A DNA stretch of 64,000 nt from Pseudomonadota bacterium (GTDB lineage: Bacteria; Pseudomonadota; Gammaproteobacteria; Xanthomonadales; Xanthomonadaceae), in assembly GCA_018241125.1 (NCBI GenBank), contig JAFEEL010000007.1, positions 124,001 to 188,000 on the forward strand, given 5' to 3'. Numbering within the stretch: the first letter of the stretch is position 1; each line of letters opens with the position of its first letter. The translations under genes and the position numbers were made by a program. Of the stretch, positions 43,793-53,926 are shown piece after piece. The notes beneath the pieces were generated by a model. That model worked only from the letters and a program-made list of their open reading frames with translations. It was not told the origin of the DNA and did not search any database.

Positions 43793-44494
43793 CTACAGCT
43801 GCCGCACCAGTAGCACCGTGACGTTGTCGCTGCCGCCGCCGTCGAGTGCCGCGGCGATCAGATGGTCGACGCATTCTTGCGCGGTGAACTGGCTCTGCGC
43901 GAGGATGCGCCCAATCGCCGCGTTGTCCACTTCCTCGGTCAGGCCGTCGCTGCACAACAGCAATCCCATGCCCGGCTTGAGCTCGCCGCCGACGCTTTCG
44001 ATTTTCAGGTGCGCCGGATCGGTCACGCCCAGCGCCTGCGTGACCACGTTGCGATGCGGATGGGTGCGCGCCTGCTCGGGGGTGATCGCGCCCTGATCGA
44101 TCAGCTCCTGCACGTAGGAGTGATCCTGCGAGATCTGCCGCAGCTGCCCGTTCCACAGGTACACGCGGCTGTCGCCGACCCAGGCGGCTTCGTACTTGTT
44201 GCCCGACAGGCGCGCCGCCGCAATGGTGGTGCCCATCGGCAGGCCTTCGGTGCGCTGCTTGGAGTGCCGGATGATCGCTTCGTCGGCGATGCGGATCGCG
44301 TCCACCAGCGATTTGCCGCCACGCACGTTCTCCACGATTGCCTCACGCGCCACCGCGCTGGCCACTTCACCAAACTCGTGCCCGCCCATGCCATCGGCGA
44401 CCAGCCACAGGCCAAGCTCGGCATCGCCGTAGTAGGTGTCCTCGTTGAGCTCGCGGCGCAGGCCGACGTGGCTGAGGTGCCCGAATTCGATCAT
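43793..44494 (-). CDS. PP2C-family serine/threonine phosphatase
   Basis: A 233-aa soluble PPM phosphatase with the metal-binding motifs NEDTYYGDAELGLWLVADGMG (shortened), AAWVGDSRVYLW, LLLCSDGLTEEV and GGSDNVTVLLV. It would dephosphorylate proteins phosphorylated by the adjacent transmembrane kinase, with which it is convergent (56-bp gap). Length matches PstP/Stp-type enzymes without the membrane extension. The start is the ATG before IEFGHLSHVGLRRELNED; the upstream frame has no homology. Confidence 0.95.
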   Translation of the reverse strand: MIEFGHLSHVGLRRELNEDTYYGDAELGLWLVADGMGGHEFGEVASAVAREAIVENVRGGKSLVDAIRIADEAIIRHSKQRTEGLPMGTTIAAARLSGNKYEAAWVGDSRVYLWNGQLRQISQDHSYVQELIDQGAITPEQARTHPHRNVVTQALGVTDPAHLKIESVGGELKPGMGLLLCSDGLTEEVDNAAIGRILAQSQFTAQECVDHLIAAALDGGGSDNVTVLLVRQL

Positions 44495-44657
44495 GGATGG
44501 CGCTTGTCTGGATTTTGGACAGCCAACGCGGCAACGCGGCCCGCGGTGGACACGGTGGCATGTCGAACCTCGCCCCGTCGACAGCCGCCCACTCGCGCCG
44601 ATCCGGGAAGGATGCGGCGCGCGGCAGGGCAACGGCGATGGCCGGGGGCGATCTCCA

Positions 44658-47600
44658 TCAGAACTCCAACCGGAAGCCCAGGCTGACGTTGTATGCCGAG
44701 ATGCCGGTGCGCCCGAACGTGCGATTGTAGAGCAGGAAGGCCGAACGCCCTTGGGTGAACACGAACGACATGCCGGTTCCGAAGCGGAAGAAGTTGGAGT
44801 CGGTCTTGTCGGAGCGGATCAGGATCGGGGTGTTGGTCGGGTCGTCGAGGAAATACGCGGTGAACGCCCCCGGATCGGTACGGTACTCGTGCTGCCACTC
44901 GAGCTCCGCGTGCGGTACCCACACGCCCCAGCTGGTGCTGACGTTGTAATCCATCTTCGCGCCCAGCACCGAGGCGAACGACGTGGTGGAGTGTGAACCC
45001 ACGCGCAAAGCCAGACCGCTGCCGGGCATGGCGACGTTGGTGTTCTCCGAGAAGGCATCGAAGGTGGTGCGGTCGTACTGCAACTTGCCGTACACGCCGT
45101 AGGCCAGCGCCTGATAGTGGAAGTCGCGACCGAACGTCGCCGAGGCGGCGAAGTCGTTGCCACCGGAGGACGACAGCGCAGCCTGATTGACCACCGCGTT
45201 GCCACCACCCGGCAGGGGCAGGGTATAGGCGATGATGCGGGTCGCGTTGAAGCGGTTGTTGCTCCAGGTGACCGCACCGTCGAGGTACCAGTCGTTCTTC
45301 TGGTACCAGGTGGCGTAGCCGGACAGACTCCAGCCGTGCATGGACATGCTGCCTTGACCGGCGGCGAGCGTGGTGGACTGGTGCGTCCAGCCCAGCGCGC
45401 CACCGACCACGAAGTCGTCACTGACGCGGTAATCGGCGCCGAAGGTCAGACCGTTGCTGCCGGTGTGATAGCCAGGATTGAAACCCAGTGCACGCGCGTC
45501 CTGACGCTGGATCTGGCCGGATCCGAAGAAGCCCCAACGCGAGAAACCTGCCGTGCTCGCATTGTCGCCGCTCTTGGCGTCGCTGGCGCCGAGCAGGGCG
45601 GCGCCGACATCACCAAGGCCCAGGCTGGCGGTATCGTTGTTGAACGCCAGCCCGGCGAAGGAGATCCCTTGCGCGCCGCCACGCACGGCCTGCATGCGCC
45701 CGGCGAGGTTGCTGAACTGCGCGGTCGAGGCGGTCACTGCGGTGGAGGTTTGCGCTTGCGAAACGGCCGGAATCATCTGGTGGATGGCGTTATCCACCGC
45801 ACCGGAAGCCACCGTGCCCGATACCGTCAAGGCCAGGCACTGATTGAGCAGATCCTGCTGTTGCTGGGTGCGGCTGGGCAGGTTCTGCAGCGCGTTGCAG
45901 GCCGCATCGAGGGCATGGGCCACCGACTGGTCGTTGCTGGTGGGTGCCGCCACCGAGGCCAGCGAGGCATTTTCGCTGAAGGAAACGCTGGTGGTCGGAT
46001 AGCCAACGCCGCCGACGTTGGCCCCCGGGAACGTCGCGGTGACGGTGATCGGGCCGCTGCCGTTCGGGGTGAGGGTGACGCTGGTTTGCCCGTTGGCGCC
46101 GGTGCTGGTGCTGGACGCCGACAACGTGCCGCCCGAGCTGCTCCAGTTGATCGACATGCCCGGAAGCGGCGATCCACCGGCGTTGAGCTGTACCACCAGC
46201 GGCTGCGATGCCGTGTTCAGCGGGATGAACTGGTTGTTGCCCGACACCACGCTCAGCGCACTGGCGGTGCCCCCGGAAACGGTGGCATTGAACACCGCCA
46301 CCGAGCTTCCCGCGACGGCTTGCACCACCACCGGGCCCGGCGTGTAGCCCAACTGCAGCTGCGCCGAGGCGGTGCCGCTGGAATTGGTCAGCGCCGTCGC
46401 GGGGTTCACGGTCGCGCTGCCGCTGACCACCGTGAAGCTCACCGGCACGCCGGCCAGCGCCGGGTTGACGGTGACCGTCAACGGCTGCGGCAACAAGGCG
46501 CCCGGCGCACCGGTCTGGTTGTTGCCGGTGCCGATGCTGATGCCATTGGTGGTCGAGGTGGCCGCGAAGTTGACCACCAAGCCGCCGCCCAAGGCACTGG
46601 CCTGCACATTGATCGCCTGCGGCGTGGTGCCGTAAGTGAGGATGTCATGCGCGATGCCAGAGGCATCGGTGGTGGTGGTGGCGGCCAACAGCGTTCCGGA
46701 GCCCGAAGTGACGACCCATGCCACCGGCTGGCCGGCGATCGGGTTGCCGCAACCATCCAGAAGCTGCACGATCATCGGCGCCGAGTTGCTGCCGACCGGC
46801 CCGGACTGCCCGTTGCCGCTGTTGATGGCCAGCGTGGAAGCCGGGACCTGCGCGGTGAAGGTGGTGGTGGCGGTGGGATCGTCTGCCCGGGAAGCGGTCA
46901 CGGATACCACGCTGGCGACGGCCTGATAGTCCGGGCCGATGCTGGTGACGTTGACGCTGGCCTGACCACCGCCGTTGGTAACGGTGCTGGGCGCGCTCAG
47001 CGTGGCCGGGCTGCTGGCCAGCCAGTTGATGGTGACCCCGGCAGCCGGCAGGTTGTTGGTCAGCGCGCTGACCACCAGCGGTTGCGGCAGCGCCTGATTG
47101 GGGCAGGCGGCCTGATTGTTGCCGCTGACGCCGCCCAGCGTGAGCACGCTGGCGTTGTTCAGGTTGAAAGTTTGGCTCAGGCCGTCGTCGGTGCGGGTGG
47201 CGGTGACCACCACCGGGCCATTGGTCGACCCGAAGCGGATGATCGCCGAGCTGTTGCCATTGACATCGGTGACGCTGCCGTTGGAGATGCTGAGCACCGA
47301 GGCGCTGCCACTGACCACCGCCCAGGCGATCGGAATCTGGTTTTGCGGGTTGGCGCCGAGCAGGGCCTGCACGGTCAGCGGCGACGAGTTGCTGCCGGGG
47401 TAGCCGGTCTGGCCGTTGCCCGAGATCAGGTTGAGCGAAGGCTGCAGGACACTGGCGGTGAAACTGGCGGTGGCGCTGGGATAGTCGGTGCGCGCCGCGG
47501 TGATGACCACCGGACCGGGGCCGGGGCCGACGCTGGTGACCATGACGCTGGCCTGACCGCTGCCGTCGGTGGTGCTGGTGGCGCTGGACAGGCTGGCGCC

Positions 47601-48365
47601 GCCACTGGCGCTCCACTGGATCTGCAGGCCCGGCGTCGGGGCGCCGCCGCTGATCGCGCGCACGACCAGCGCTTGCGACAGCGGCGCATTGGCGCCGGCG
47701 GCCTGGCCGTCGCCGGCGACCGCGACCAGGTCGCGGGCCTGCGGGGCGACGTTGTGGTCGCCGCCGCCCGATGAGCCGATCAGGGCAGCTGCCAGCGCTC
47801 CGCCGAGGATCACCGCGCCGGCGGCGACGGTGTGGTCGTGGTTGGCCGGGGCGGCGGTCGAAGCACCGCCTTCGGCCGCCGCGACGTTCACGGCAAAGCG
47901 CGTGCTCACCCAAGTCTGGCAACCGGCAGTGGCGCAGCCGGGGTTTTTCTGGGTGCTGGCGGTGACGATGTAATCACCCGGTACGCTGGCATGAAATACA
48001 GTGCCGGCGGTGCCGGCTTGCGCGGAATCCGACTTGGCCAAGGTGGTGGAATGCGCCGGCGCCAGATCGACCTTGCCCGGGCCGCTGACCGTCCAGTCCA
48101 CCGTCTGCCCGGCCACACCCTGGCCATCGACTTGCTTGACCACTTGCAGCGGCAGATCCTGCCCTTGCGTGGTCGCAAGCCGGGCCGCATCCGGTTGCAG
48201 CGGCGCGAGGGTGGCAGTGGGTGAATCGCTGGAAACCGCCGCGGCGGCGCTGGCGAAGCACAACGTCGCCACCGATGCCATGACCAGCAGCGAGCGACGC
48301 AGTCGACTGCGCGCGTTGGCCAGAGAACGGGTTGCGAACGTGCCGGTTGGGTCGTTGTGTGCCAT
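44658..48365 (-). CDS. Autotransporter-type surface protein with six Ig-like repeats
   Basis: A 1235-aa protein. Signal peptide (SLLVMASVATLCFASAAAA), an N-terminal Ig-like domain (to ~165), a hydrophobic Gly/Ala segment (AAGAVILGGALAAALIG) and about six bacterial Ig-like (invasin/BIG-type) repeats, each opening with a motif such as ISGNGQTGYPGSNSSPLTVQ or IGTGNNQTGAPGALLPQPLT. Then comes a helical segment (LDAACNALQNLPSRTQQQQD) and a C-terminal beta-barrel (~940-1235) ending SLGFRLEF with the terminal Phe of outer-membrane proteins. It is probably an adhesin displayed on the cell surface. It is paralogous to the next gene (same Ig and barrel types) and lies in tandem, 209 bp downstream of it. 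Confidence 0.88.
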   Translation of the reverse strand: MAHNDPTGTFATRSLANARSRLRRSLLVMASVATLCFASAAAAVSSDSPTATLAPLQPDAARLATTQGQDLPLQVVKQVDGQGVAGQTVDWTVSGPGKVDLAPAHSTTLAKSDSAQAGTAGTVFHASVPGDYIVTASTQKNPGCATAGCQTWVSTRFAVNVAAAEGGASTAAPANHDHTVAAGAVILGGALAAALIGSSGGGDHNVAPQARDLVAVAGDGQAAGANAPLSQALVVRAISGGAPTPGLQIQWSASGGASLSSATSTTDGSGQASVMVTSVGPGPGPVVITAARTDYPSATASFTASVLQPSLNLISGNGQTGYPGSNSSPLTVQALLGANPQNQIPIAWAVVSGSASVLSISNGSVTDVNGNSSAIIRFGSTNGPVVVTATRTDDGLSQTFNLNNASVLTLGGVSGNNQAACPNQALPQPLVVSALTNNLPAAGVTINWLASSPATLSAPSTVTNGGGQASVNVTSIGPDYQAVASVVSVTASRADDPTATTTFTAQVPASTLAINSGNGQSGPVGSNSAPMIVQLLDGCGNPIAGQPVAWVVTSGSGTLLAATTTTDASGIAHDILTYGTTPQAINVQASALGGGLVVNFAATSTTNGISIGTGNNQTGAPGALLPQPLTVTVNPALAGVPVSFTVVSGSATVNPATALTNSSGTASAQLQLGYTPGPVVVQAVAGSSVAVFNATVSGGTASALSVVSGNNQFIPLNTASQPLVVQLNAGGSPLPGMSINWSSSGGTLSASSTSTGANGQTSVTLTPNGSGPITVTATFPGANVGGVGYPTTSVSFSENASLASVAAPTSNDQSVAHALDAACNALQNLPSRTQQQQDLLNQCLALTVSGTVASGAVDNAIHQMIPAVSQAQTSTAVTASTAQFSNLAGRMQAVRGGAQGISFAGLAFNNDTASLGLGDVGAALLGASDAKSGDNASTAGFSRWGFFGSGQIQRQDARALGFNPGYHTGSNGLTFGADYRVSDDFVVGGALGWTHQSTTLAAGQGSMSMHGWSLSGYATWYQKNDWYLDGAVTWSNNRFNATRIIAYTLPLPGGGNAVVNQAALSSSGGNDFAASATFGRDFHYQALAYGVYGKLQYDRTTFDAFSENTNVAMPGSGLALRVGSHSTTSFASVLGAKMDYNVSTSWGVWVPHAELEWQHEYRTDPGAFTAYFLDDPTNTPILIRSDKTDSNFFRFGTGMSFVFTQGRSAFLLYNRTFGRTGISAYNVSLGFRLEF

Positions 48366-48574
48366 GGTGGTGTTCCCCGAAATGCGTTGGCTGGTTGGCG
48401 CCGCGCGGCGCCCGCCTGCTGTGTGGCCTTGCTCGATCCGTCGGGATTTCGACGGCCTGGCAGGGTGTGAGGCGACTTCCTGCTTTCAGTGCTGCCTGCG
48501 TCGGTTCCCCGGCGCAGGTTTATCCCTTATTCGCAAACTCCGCAAGCGGCACGCGCCAGGTGGCGCCCGACCGC

Positions 48575-51500
48575 TCAAAACTCGATGCGCAGACCCAAGG
48601 CAATGCTGTCCATGGTGATACCGGTGCGTCCCAGGGTCTTCTCGTAGTACACGAATCCGGAACGGCCCCGCGGGAACACGAAGGACACGCCCAGCCCCAG
48701 ACGGAAGAAATCACTGTCGATCGGGAAGCCATTGGCGTAGATCGGCGTCTGCGTCGGGTCTTGCAGGAAGCGCGCCGTCACCGCATCCGGGCTGGTGCGG
48801 AACTCGTGCTGCCACTCCAGCTCGGCATGCGGCATCATCACCCCCCAGCTCTGGCTGGAGGCGTAGTTGACCTTCGCGCCCAGCACCGTGGCGGTGGACT
48901 GGAGCGTATCGGTCTTCACCGACATCCCCAAGCCGTTGCCCGGGCCGGGCTGGGTGACTTCCTGATAGCCGTCGAAGTTCACCCGCGTCCAGGTCCCGCG
49001 GAAATACGGGCCGAACGACCACGGGCCCTTGTTGAAGTCGCGTCCCACCGTCAGCGCCGCCGCCAGCGTGTTGCCGCTGTCCTTGCCGGTGGCGTTCTGG
49101 CTGACGGTCGTGGTGCCGCCCGGCCCGGTGATGGTGTAGATGATCGAGCGGGACAGGTTGTAGCTGTTGCTGCCCCAGGTGAATACGCCATCGACGTACC
49201 AGTTGTCCTTCTGGAACAGCGTTGCGTAGGCCGACAGGCTCCAGCCGCTGGTGTTCATGCCGCCGGCACTGCCGTCGATTCCGGCACGGTACTTGGCGAA
49301 GCCGGCACTGACACCGGCGATGAACTTGTCGCTGAAACGGTAGTCCACGCCGGCGGTGAGCCCGTTGGTGTTGAAGCCGTAGCCGGGCAGGGATTGGCGC
49401 GGATCGGACGAGCCGTGGTTGAAGGTCCCCGACAGGAAGAAGCCCCAACGGTCGAAGCCTGCCCCGGCTTCCTGCTTGTCCTTGTCGGCGCCGGCAGCGT
49501 TATTGAATGCCGACAGACCCAGTGATCCGATCGGCAGGCTGCCGTTGGGCGAGGCGAACGCCAGACCCCCGAAGTGATCGCCGCCGGTGCCGCTGCGCAA
49601 GGCCGCGATGCGCGCCTTGATGTTGTCGAACTGGGTGGTGGAAATCAGCATCGCCGCGCTGGTTTCCAGGTAAGCCGAATCGGCGAACATCTGGTTCAGC
49701 GCACCCGGCGCCTGGCTCGGGTTGCCGGCCAGGGCGTTGCACTGGTTCAGCAGATCCTGTTGCGCGGGCGTGAGGGTGGCCAGTGCCGCCAACGCCGTAC
49801 AGGCGTTGTCCAGCGCGCCGGCGATCTGCCCTTGCAGCGGGGTCAAGCCGCCGATGAACGACAGTCCGCCATTGATGCCGAACACGATCGGGCCGGCCGC
49901 CGGCGACACCGACGATGCCGTCACCGTTGCCGGGCCGACGTGGGTGATCATCGCCACGTTGCTGGTGCGGCCATTGGCGTCGGTCACCGAAGTGGGCGTG
50001 GCGAGGGTGGCGTTGTTGGCCGTCCAGTTCACGGTCACGTTGGGCAGCGGGCTGCCGTTGCTGGTCAGTTGCACCACCAGCGGCTGCGAGTCGGTGTTCG
50101 GAGCCAGGTTCTGGCTGTTTCCGGACACCAAGGCCATGGCCACCGCAGTGGGGGCACTGGAGTTGGCGGTGAAGGTGACGGTGTTGCCGCCCGGGACCAC
50201 CACCTGCATTTGATTGAGCCCGGTGCTGGAGCCCAGCGTGTACACGTTGGTCGTGCTGCCGCTGGAGTCGGTGGTGGTGGAGCTGGTCTGGAAGCTGCCG
50301 CCGCCGGACACCGCGATCCATTGCACCGCTACACCGCTGGCGCCACCGCCGGCGGCAAACTGCGTGTGCGCTCCGGGCCGCGCGACCAAGGTCGTCACGT
50401 TGCTCGGGTAGGACACGTTCACCACCAGCATCTGCGGCAATGGCGTGCCGGGTGCGCCGGTCTGGTTGTTGCCGCCGGTGATGGAGATGACGTAAGACTC
50501 GGCAGTGGCGTTGAAGTTCACGCTGGCGCCGCCGACCGAGGCGCCGATTACGATCGCGCCGGTGCTGGAACCGTAGGTGAAGTTCATCTGCGCGTTGCCG
50601 TTGGCATCGGTGAGCGAAGTCGGCGCGATCACCGTGGCCGCACCGCTGACGACCTGCCAGTTCACCGTCTGGTTCGGCAGGCCATGGCCGGCGCCGTCAT
50701 TCAGGTTGACCACCAGCGGGTGCACGCTGCTGGCACCGACGATGCCGACCTGATTGTTGCCCGACACGATCGTCAAGCTCGGGGCGTTGATGGTGGCCGT
50801 GAAGGTCACCGACTGCGTGGTGTCGTCGGCACGGGTGGCGGTCACCGTCACCGGGCCGGCGGTCGCCCCCAGCGTCAGGGTGTTCGAGGACTGGCCGTTG
50901 GCGGCCACGGTCGACGTCGCGCTGCCGAGCGTCGCGGTGCCCGCGGTCACCGCCCAGTTCACCATCACGCCGGTGGCCGGATTGCCGTTGTTGAGCACGC
51001 TCACCACCAGCGGATTGGCCAGGGCAGCGTTGGGCGCGCCGGTCTGGCCGTTGCCGCTGACGATGGCGATGGAGTGCGTGATCGGCACCACCGGCGTGCT
51101 GACCGTGTTGCTCGGCACCGGCGTGGAAATTTGTGCACCGGCGGTGGCGTTGCCGGTGTTGACGATCGCGCCGTTGGTCGCATCGGTGGTGGTGACCGTA
51201 TACGTGCCGGTCAGCACACAGGTGCCGCTGGGCGCGACATTGGAACAAGTCGCGGTGCCCGGCGCGGTGAGTGGATCGTTCACGGTCACCGTGGCCAAGG
51301 CCACGTTGCCGGTGTTGGTCGCGGTGACGCGGTAGGTGAGCACGTCGCCGGGGATGATCGGGGCGGTGCCGCCGGAGCTGCCGACCAGCACTTTCGCCAC
51401 CGTCATGGCGATCGTGGAGCCGACCGGGGTGTTCACCGTATTGCTCGGAACCGGGGTCGGGAACTGGTTGGCGGTGGCCGCGCCGGTGTTGCTGACGCTG

Positions 51501-53881
51501 CCCGCCACGACATCACCCGCGCTAACCGTGTAATCGGCGGTCAGCACACAGGTGCCGTTGGGCGCTACCGTGGCACAGGTGATCGAACCGGGCGAGGTGA
51601 TCGGATCGCTCACTACCACGTTACCCAGAATCGCCGTGCCGGTGTTGGTGGCGGTCACCGTATAGGTGAGCACAGAGCCCTGCACCGCGCCGCCGGTCGG
51701 GCCGGCATTGGCGATGTGGGTGAGTGCCTTGGTGACTGACATGCCCGGCGTGAAGCGGTTGACGTTGGTGTACAGCTTGGCGGTGATCGGGGTGGTCAAC
51801 TCGGTGGATGTGGCCGAGCCGGTATTGGTGATGGCGCCGCGCGCCGCGTCGGTCGCGGTGACCGTGTAGTTACCGTTGAGTACGCATTTGGCGCCGACGG
51901 CGAGCGCGGCGCAGGCGATGGTCGCCGGGTTGGTCAGCGGGTCGTCGACCACGACATTGGTCAGCGGCACCTGGCCGTTGTTGGTTGCGGTGACCGTGTA
52001 GGTGAGCATGTCGCCCACGTTCACCGCGCCGGTCGGATCGGTGTTGGCGGTAATGGCCTTGGTCACGCTCATCGACGGCGTGCCGGACACCGGGGTGTTC
52101 AGGGTAGCGGTCACTGGCAAGCGCAATTGCGGCGAGCTGCCGGTACCGGTATTGCTGATGCTGCCGGCGGTGGCATCGGCGGCGGTTACCGTGTAGATGC
52201 CGTTGAGGGTGCAACTGGCGCCGACGGCGAGGTTGGCGCAGGTGAGGGTGTTCGGGGTGGTGATCGGGTCATCGACGGTGACCGCGCTGAGCGTGACATT
52301 GCCGTTGTTGGTGGCGGTCACGGTGTAGGTCAGCACATCGCCCGGCACGATGCCGGCGGTGCCGTGCACGTGGTGGACATGGGTCAGCACCTTGGTGACG
52401 CCCAGTTTCGGCGTCGGCAGCACGCGGGTGCGCAGCGAACTGCTGTCGGTGGCCGACGGCTGGTCGGCCGATCCGGTGCCGGTGTTGGAGATGAACCCGT
52501 TGCGCACGTCGGTCAAGGTGACGGTGTAGGTGCCGCTGAGCACGCAGGTGCCATTGACCGCCACCGACGCGCAGTTCTGGATGCTCGGGTTGGTCAGGCG
52601 ATCGATGACCTGGACGTTGGTCAGCGTGCCGCCGCCGGTATTGGTGGCGGTGACGGTGTAGCTCAGGGTGTCGCCTTCCATGACCGTGCCCAGGCCAGCC
52701 GGGTCGGTGTTGCCGGTCAGCGCTTTGGACACCGTCATCGCCGGGCTGGCGAAGACAGGGGTATTGACCGTGTTGCTGTTCTGCGCCGCGGTTTGCTTGG
52801 AAAAGGCGCTGGCGGTATTGGACACCGAGCCCGTGGCCGCGTCGGCAGCCGTAACCGTGTAGGTGCCGGTGAGTACGCAGGTGCCATTGACCGCAACCGG
52901 GTTGCACACGGTGCCGCTGGTGTACGTGATCGCCGGATCGCTCAACGTGACCGAGTTGAGGGTGACGTTGCCGGTGTTGGTTGCGGTGATGGTGTAGCTG
53001 AGCACGTCGCCGGGGCTGACGTTGCCGCTCTTGTCCGGGTCGGTATAACCGCTGAGCCCCTTGACCAGAGACATCTTCGGGGTGGCCACGGCGGTGGCGT
53101 CATAGAACAAGGTATCGGTGGCACCGCAGTTGGTCTGGCAACTGACCCGGATTCGCACCGTCCCGGGATTCGGGCCAAGTTGTACGGTGAATGGGGCTGC
53201 TGCGTTTGCCGGCCCGGTGTAGCCGCCAACCGGTGCGGTGATCGTGGCGCCACCCGTGGTATCGGCCGCGATGTTTATCAGTCCGCTAGTGGCCGCCGCC
53301 GTGTTGCAGCCGCCCTGGTCGACGATCTGGAACGTGTAATTCAGCGATGCGCCTGGCGCGCCGCTTTGGGTGAGCGGAATGTTGGTGGCTAGGTTGCAAA
53401 CCGGATTGACATTGGCCGTATAAGTGAGGTCGCTGGAGCCGGATGGGTCGCAGTTGAGCTGGCAACGCACATGGATGACGACCTGTCCGCCCCTGGTTGG
53501 GCCCAGTTGCACGGTGAAGGGGACGCTGGGATTTTCGGTGCCGATGTATGGGTTTCCCGAAGTGATGGTCGCGCCACCGCTGCCGTCGCTGGTGATGACG
53601 ATGTTGACCTGAGTGCCAAGCCCCGTGGCCGGATTGCAGTTGCCGGCATCGACCACTTGATAATTAAACGTAAGTGTTGTCCCTGGCCCCCCGTTTTGGA
53701 CGGTTGGCACAGTAGTCGCCAGATTGCAATAAACCGCGAATGCGGCCTTGGCATCCTGCGACCACGCGCAGCCGATCATCAGCAGCAGCAGAATCATCAC
53801 CTGCGAGAAAATCCGCCGCGCATGTGCAGATGTGGACGACGGACGACGGACGAACGGCGTAGCCGAATGGTGCGGGCGCAT
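48575..53881 (-). CDS. Giant autotransporter-type surface protein with DUF11 and Ig-like repeats
   Basis: A 1768-aa protein. Signal peptide (VMILLLLMIGCAWSQDAKA); two related cysteine-containing domains (about 50-265, each with a CNLAT-type opening and a CQxNC motif); six DUF11-type repeats (about 265-930; e.g. MTVSKALTGNTDP, GDTLSYTVTATNTGG); four Ig-like repeats (930-1335; e.g. IVSGNGQTGAPNAALA); a helical segment (LTPAQQDLLNQCNAL); and a barrel (~1470-1768) ending IALGLRIEF. ATG 53881 follows GGGGAG; the longer in-frame start runs into the divergent promoter. Closely related in barrel and Ig type to the downstream tandem gene. Probable surface adhesin or stalk. Confidence 0.88.
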   Translation of the reverse strand: MRPHHSATPFVRRPSSTSAHARRIFSQVMILLLLMIGCAWSQDAKAAFAVYCNLATTVPTVQNGGPGTTLTFNYQVVDAGNCNPATGLGTQVNIVITSDGSGGATITSGNPYIGTENPSVPFTVQLGPTRGGQVVIHVRCQLNCDPSGSSDLTYTANVNPVCNLATNIPLTQSGAPGASLNYTFQIVDQGGCNTAAATSGLINIAADTTGGATITAPVGGYTGPANAAAPFTVQLGPNPGTVRIRVSCQTNCGATDTLFYDATAVATPKMSLVKGLSGYTDPDKSGNVSPGDVLSYTITATNTGNVTLNSVTLSDPAITYTSGTVCNPVAVNGTCVLTGTYTVTAADAATGSVSNTASAFSKQTAAQNSNTVNTPVFASPAMTVSKALTGNTDPAGLGTVMEGDTLSYTVTATNTGGGTLTNVQVIDRLTNPSIQNCASVAVNGTCVLSGTYTVTLTDVRNGFISNTGTGSADQPSATDSSSLRTRVLPTPKLGVTKVLTHVHHVHGTAGIVPGDVLTYTVTATNNGNVTLSAVTVDDPITTPNTLTCANLAVGASCTLNGIYTVTAADATAGSISNTGTGSSPQLRLPVTATLNTPVSGTPSMSVTKAITANTDPTGAVNVGDMLTYTVTATNNGQVPLTNVVVDDPLTNPATIACAALAVGAKCVLNGNYTVTATDAARGAITNTGSATSTELTTPITAKLYTNVNRFTPGMSVTKALTHIANAGPTGGAVQGSVLTYTVTATNTGTAILGNVVVSDPITSPGSITCATVAPNGTCVLTADYTVSAGDVVAGSVSNTGAATANQFPTPVPSNTVNTPVGSTIAMTVAKVLVGSSGGTAPIIPGDVLTYRVTATNTGNVALATVTVNDPLTAPGTATCSNVAPSGTCVLTGTYTVTTTDATNGAIVNTGNATAGAQISTPVPSNTVSTPVVPITHSIAIVSGNGQTGAPNAALANPLVVSVLNNGNPATGVMVNWAVTAGTATLGSATSTVAANGQSSNTLTLGATAGPVTVTATRADDTTQSVTFTATINAPSLTIVSGNNQVGIVGASSVHPLVVNLNDGAGHGLPNQTVNWQVVSGAATVIAPTSLTDANGNAQMNFTYGSSTGAIVIGASVGGASVNFNATAESYVISITGGNNQTGAPGTPLPQMLVVNVSYPSNVTTLVARPGAHTQFAAGGGASGVAVQWIAVSGGGSFQTSSTTTDSSGSTTNVYTLGSSTGLNQMQVVVPGGNTVTFTANSSAPTAVAMALVSGNSQNLAPNTDSQPLVVQLTSNGSPLPNVTVNWTANNATLATPTSVTDANGRTSNVAMITHVGPATVTASSVSPAAGPIVFGINGGLSFIGGLTPLQGQIAGALDNACTALAALATLTPAQQDLLNQCNALAGNPSQAPGALNQMFADSAYLETSAAMLISTTQFDNIKARIAALRSGTGGDHFGGLAFASPNGSLPIGSLGLSAFNNAAGADKDKQEAGAGFDRWGFFLSGTFNHGSSDPRQSLPGYGFNTNGLTAGVDYRFSDKFIAGVSAGFAKYRAGIDGSAGGMNTSGWSLSAYATLFQKDNWYVDGVFTWGSNSYNLSRSIIYTITGPGGTTTVSQNATGKDSGNTLAAALTVGRDFNKGPWSFGPYFRGTWTRVNFDGYQEVTQPGPGNGLGMSVKTDTLQSTATVLGAKVNYASSQSWGVMMPHAELEWQHEFRTSPDAVTARFLQDPTQTPIYANGFPIDSDFFRLGLGVSFVFPRGRSGFVYYEKTLGRTGITMDSIALGLRIEF

Positions 53882-53904
53882 CGCATTTCTCCCCAAAGCG
53901 TGCT

Positions 53905-53926
53905 TATACTCGACGCACCCAGTATA
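53905..53926. promoter_or_regulatory. Face-to-face -10 elements between the giant autotransporter and the caspase gene
   Basis: TATACT (53905-53910) and its inverted copy AGTATA (53921-53926) are separated by 10 bp. Each is a good -10 for one of the two divergent genes (leaders of ~75 nt rightward and ~33 nt leftward), and a TTGCAG -35 match lies 15 bp upstream for the leftward direction (minus strand, 53942-53947). The two polymerases would collide or exclude one another. The 6-bp inverted repeat could also be an operator. Confidence 0.5.

Noticed and set aside
45117-47774. Long rightward open frame (885 codons) opposite the first autotransporter
   Set aside because: It is antisense to a strong signal-peptide/Ig/barrel gene, its translation is low-complexity Gly/Arg/Val, and it has no domain or ribosome-binding site; a GC-skew shadow.
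49574-51739. Long rightward open frame (721 codons) opposite the giant autotransporter
   Set aside because: Same reasons: antisense, repetitive Gly/Val/Asp composition mirroring the Thr/Ala/Val repeats of the real gene.
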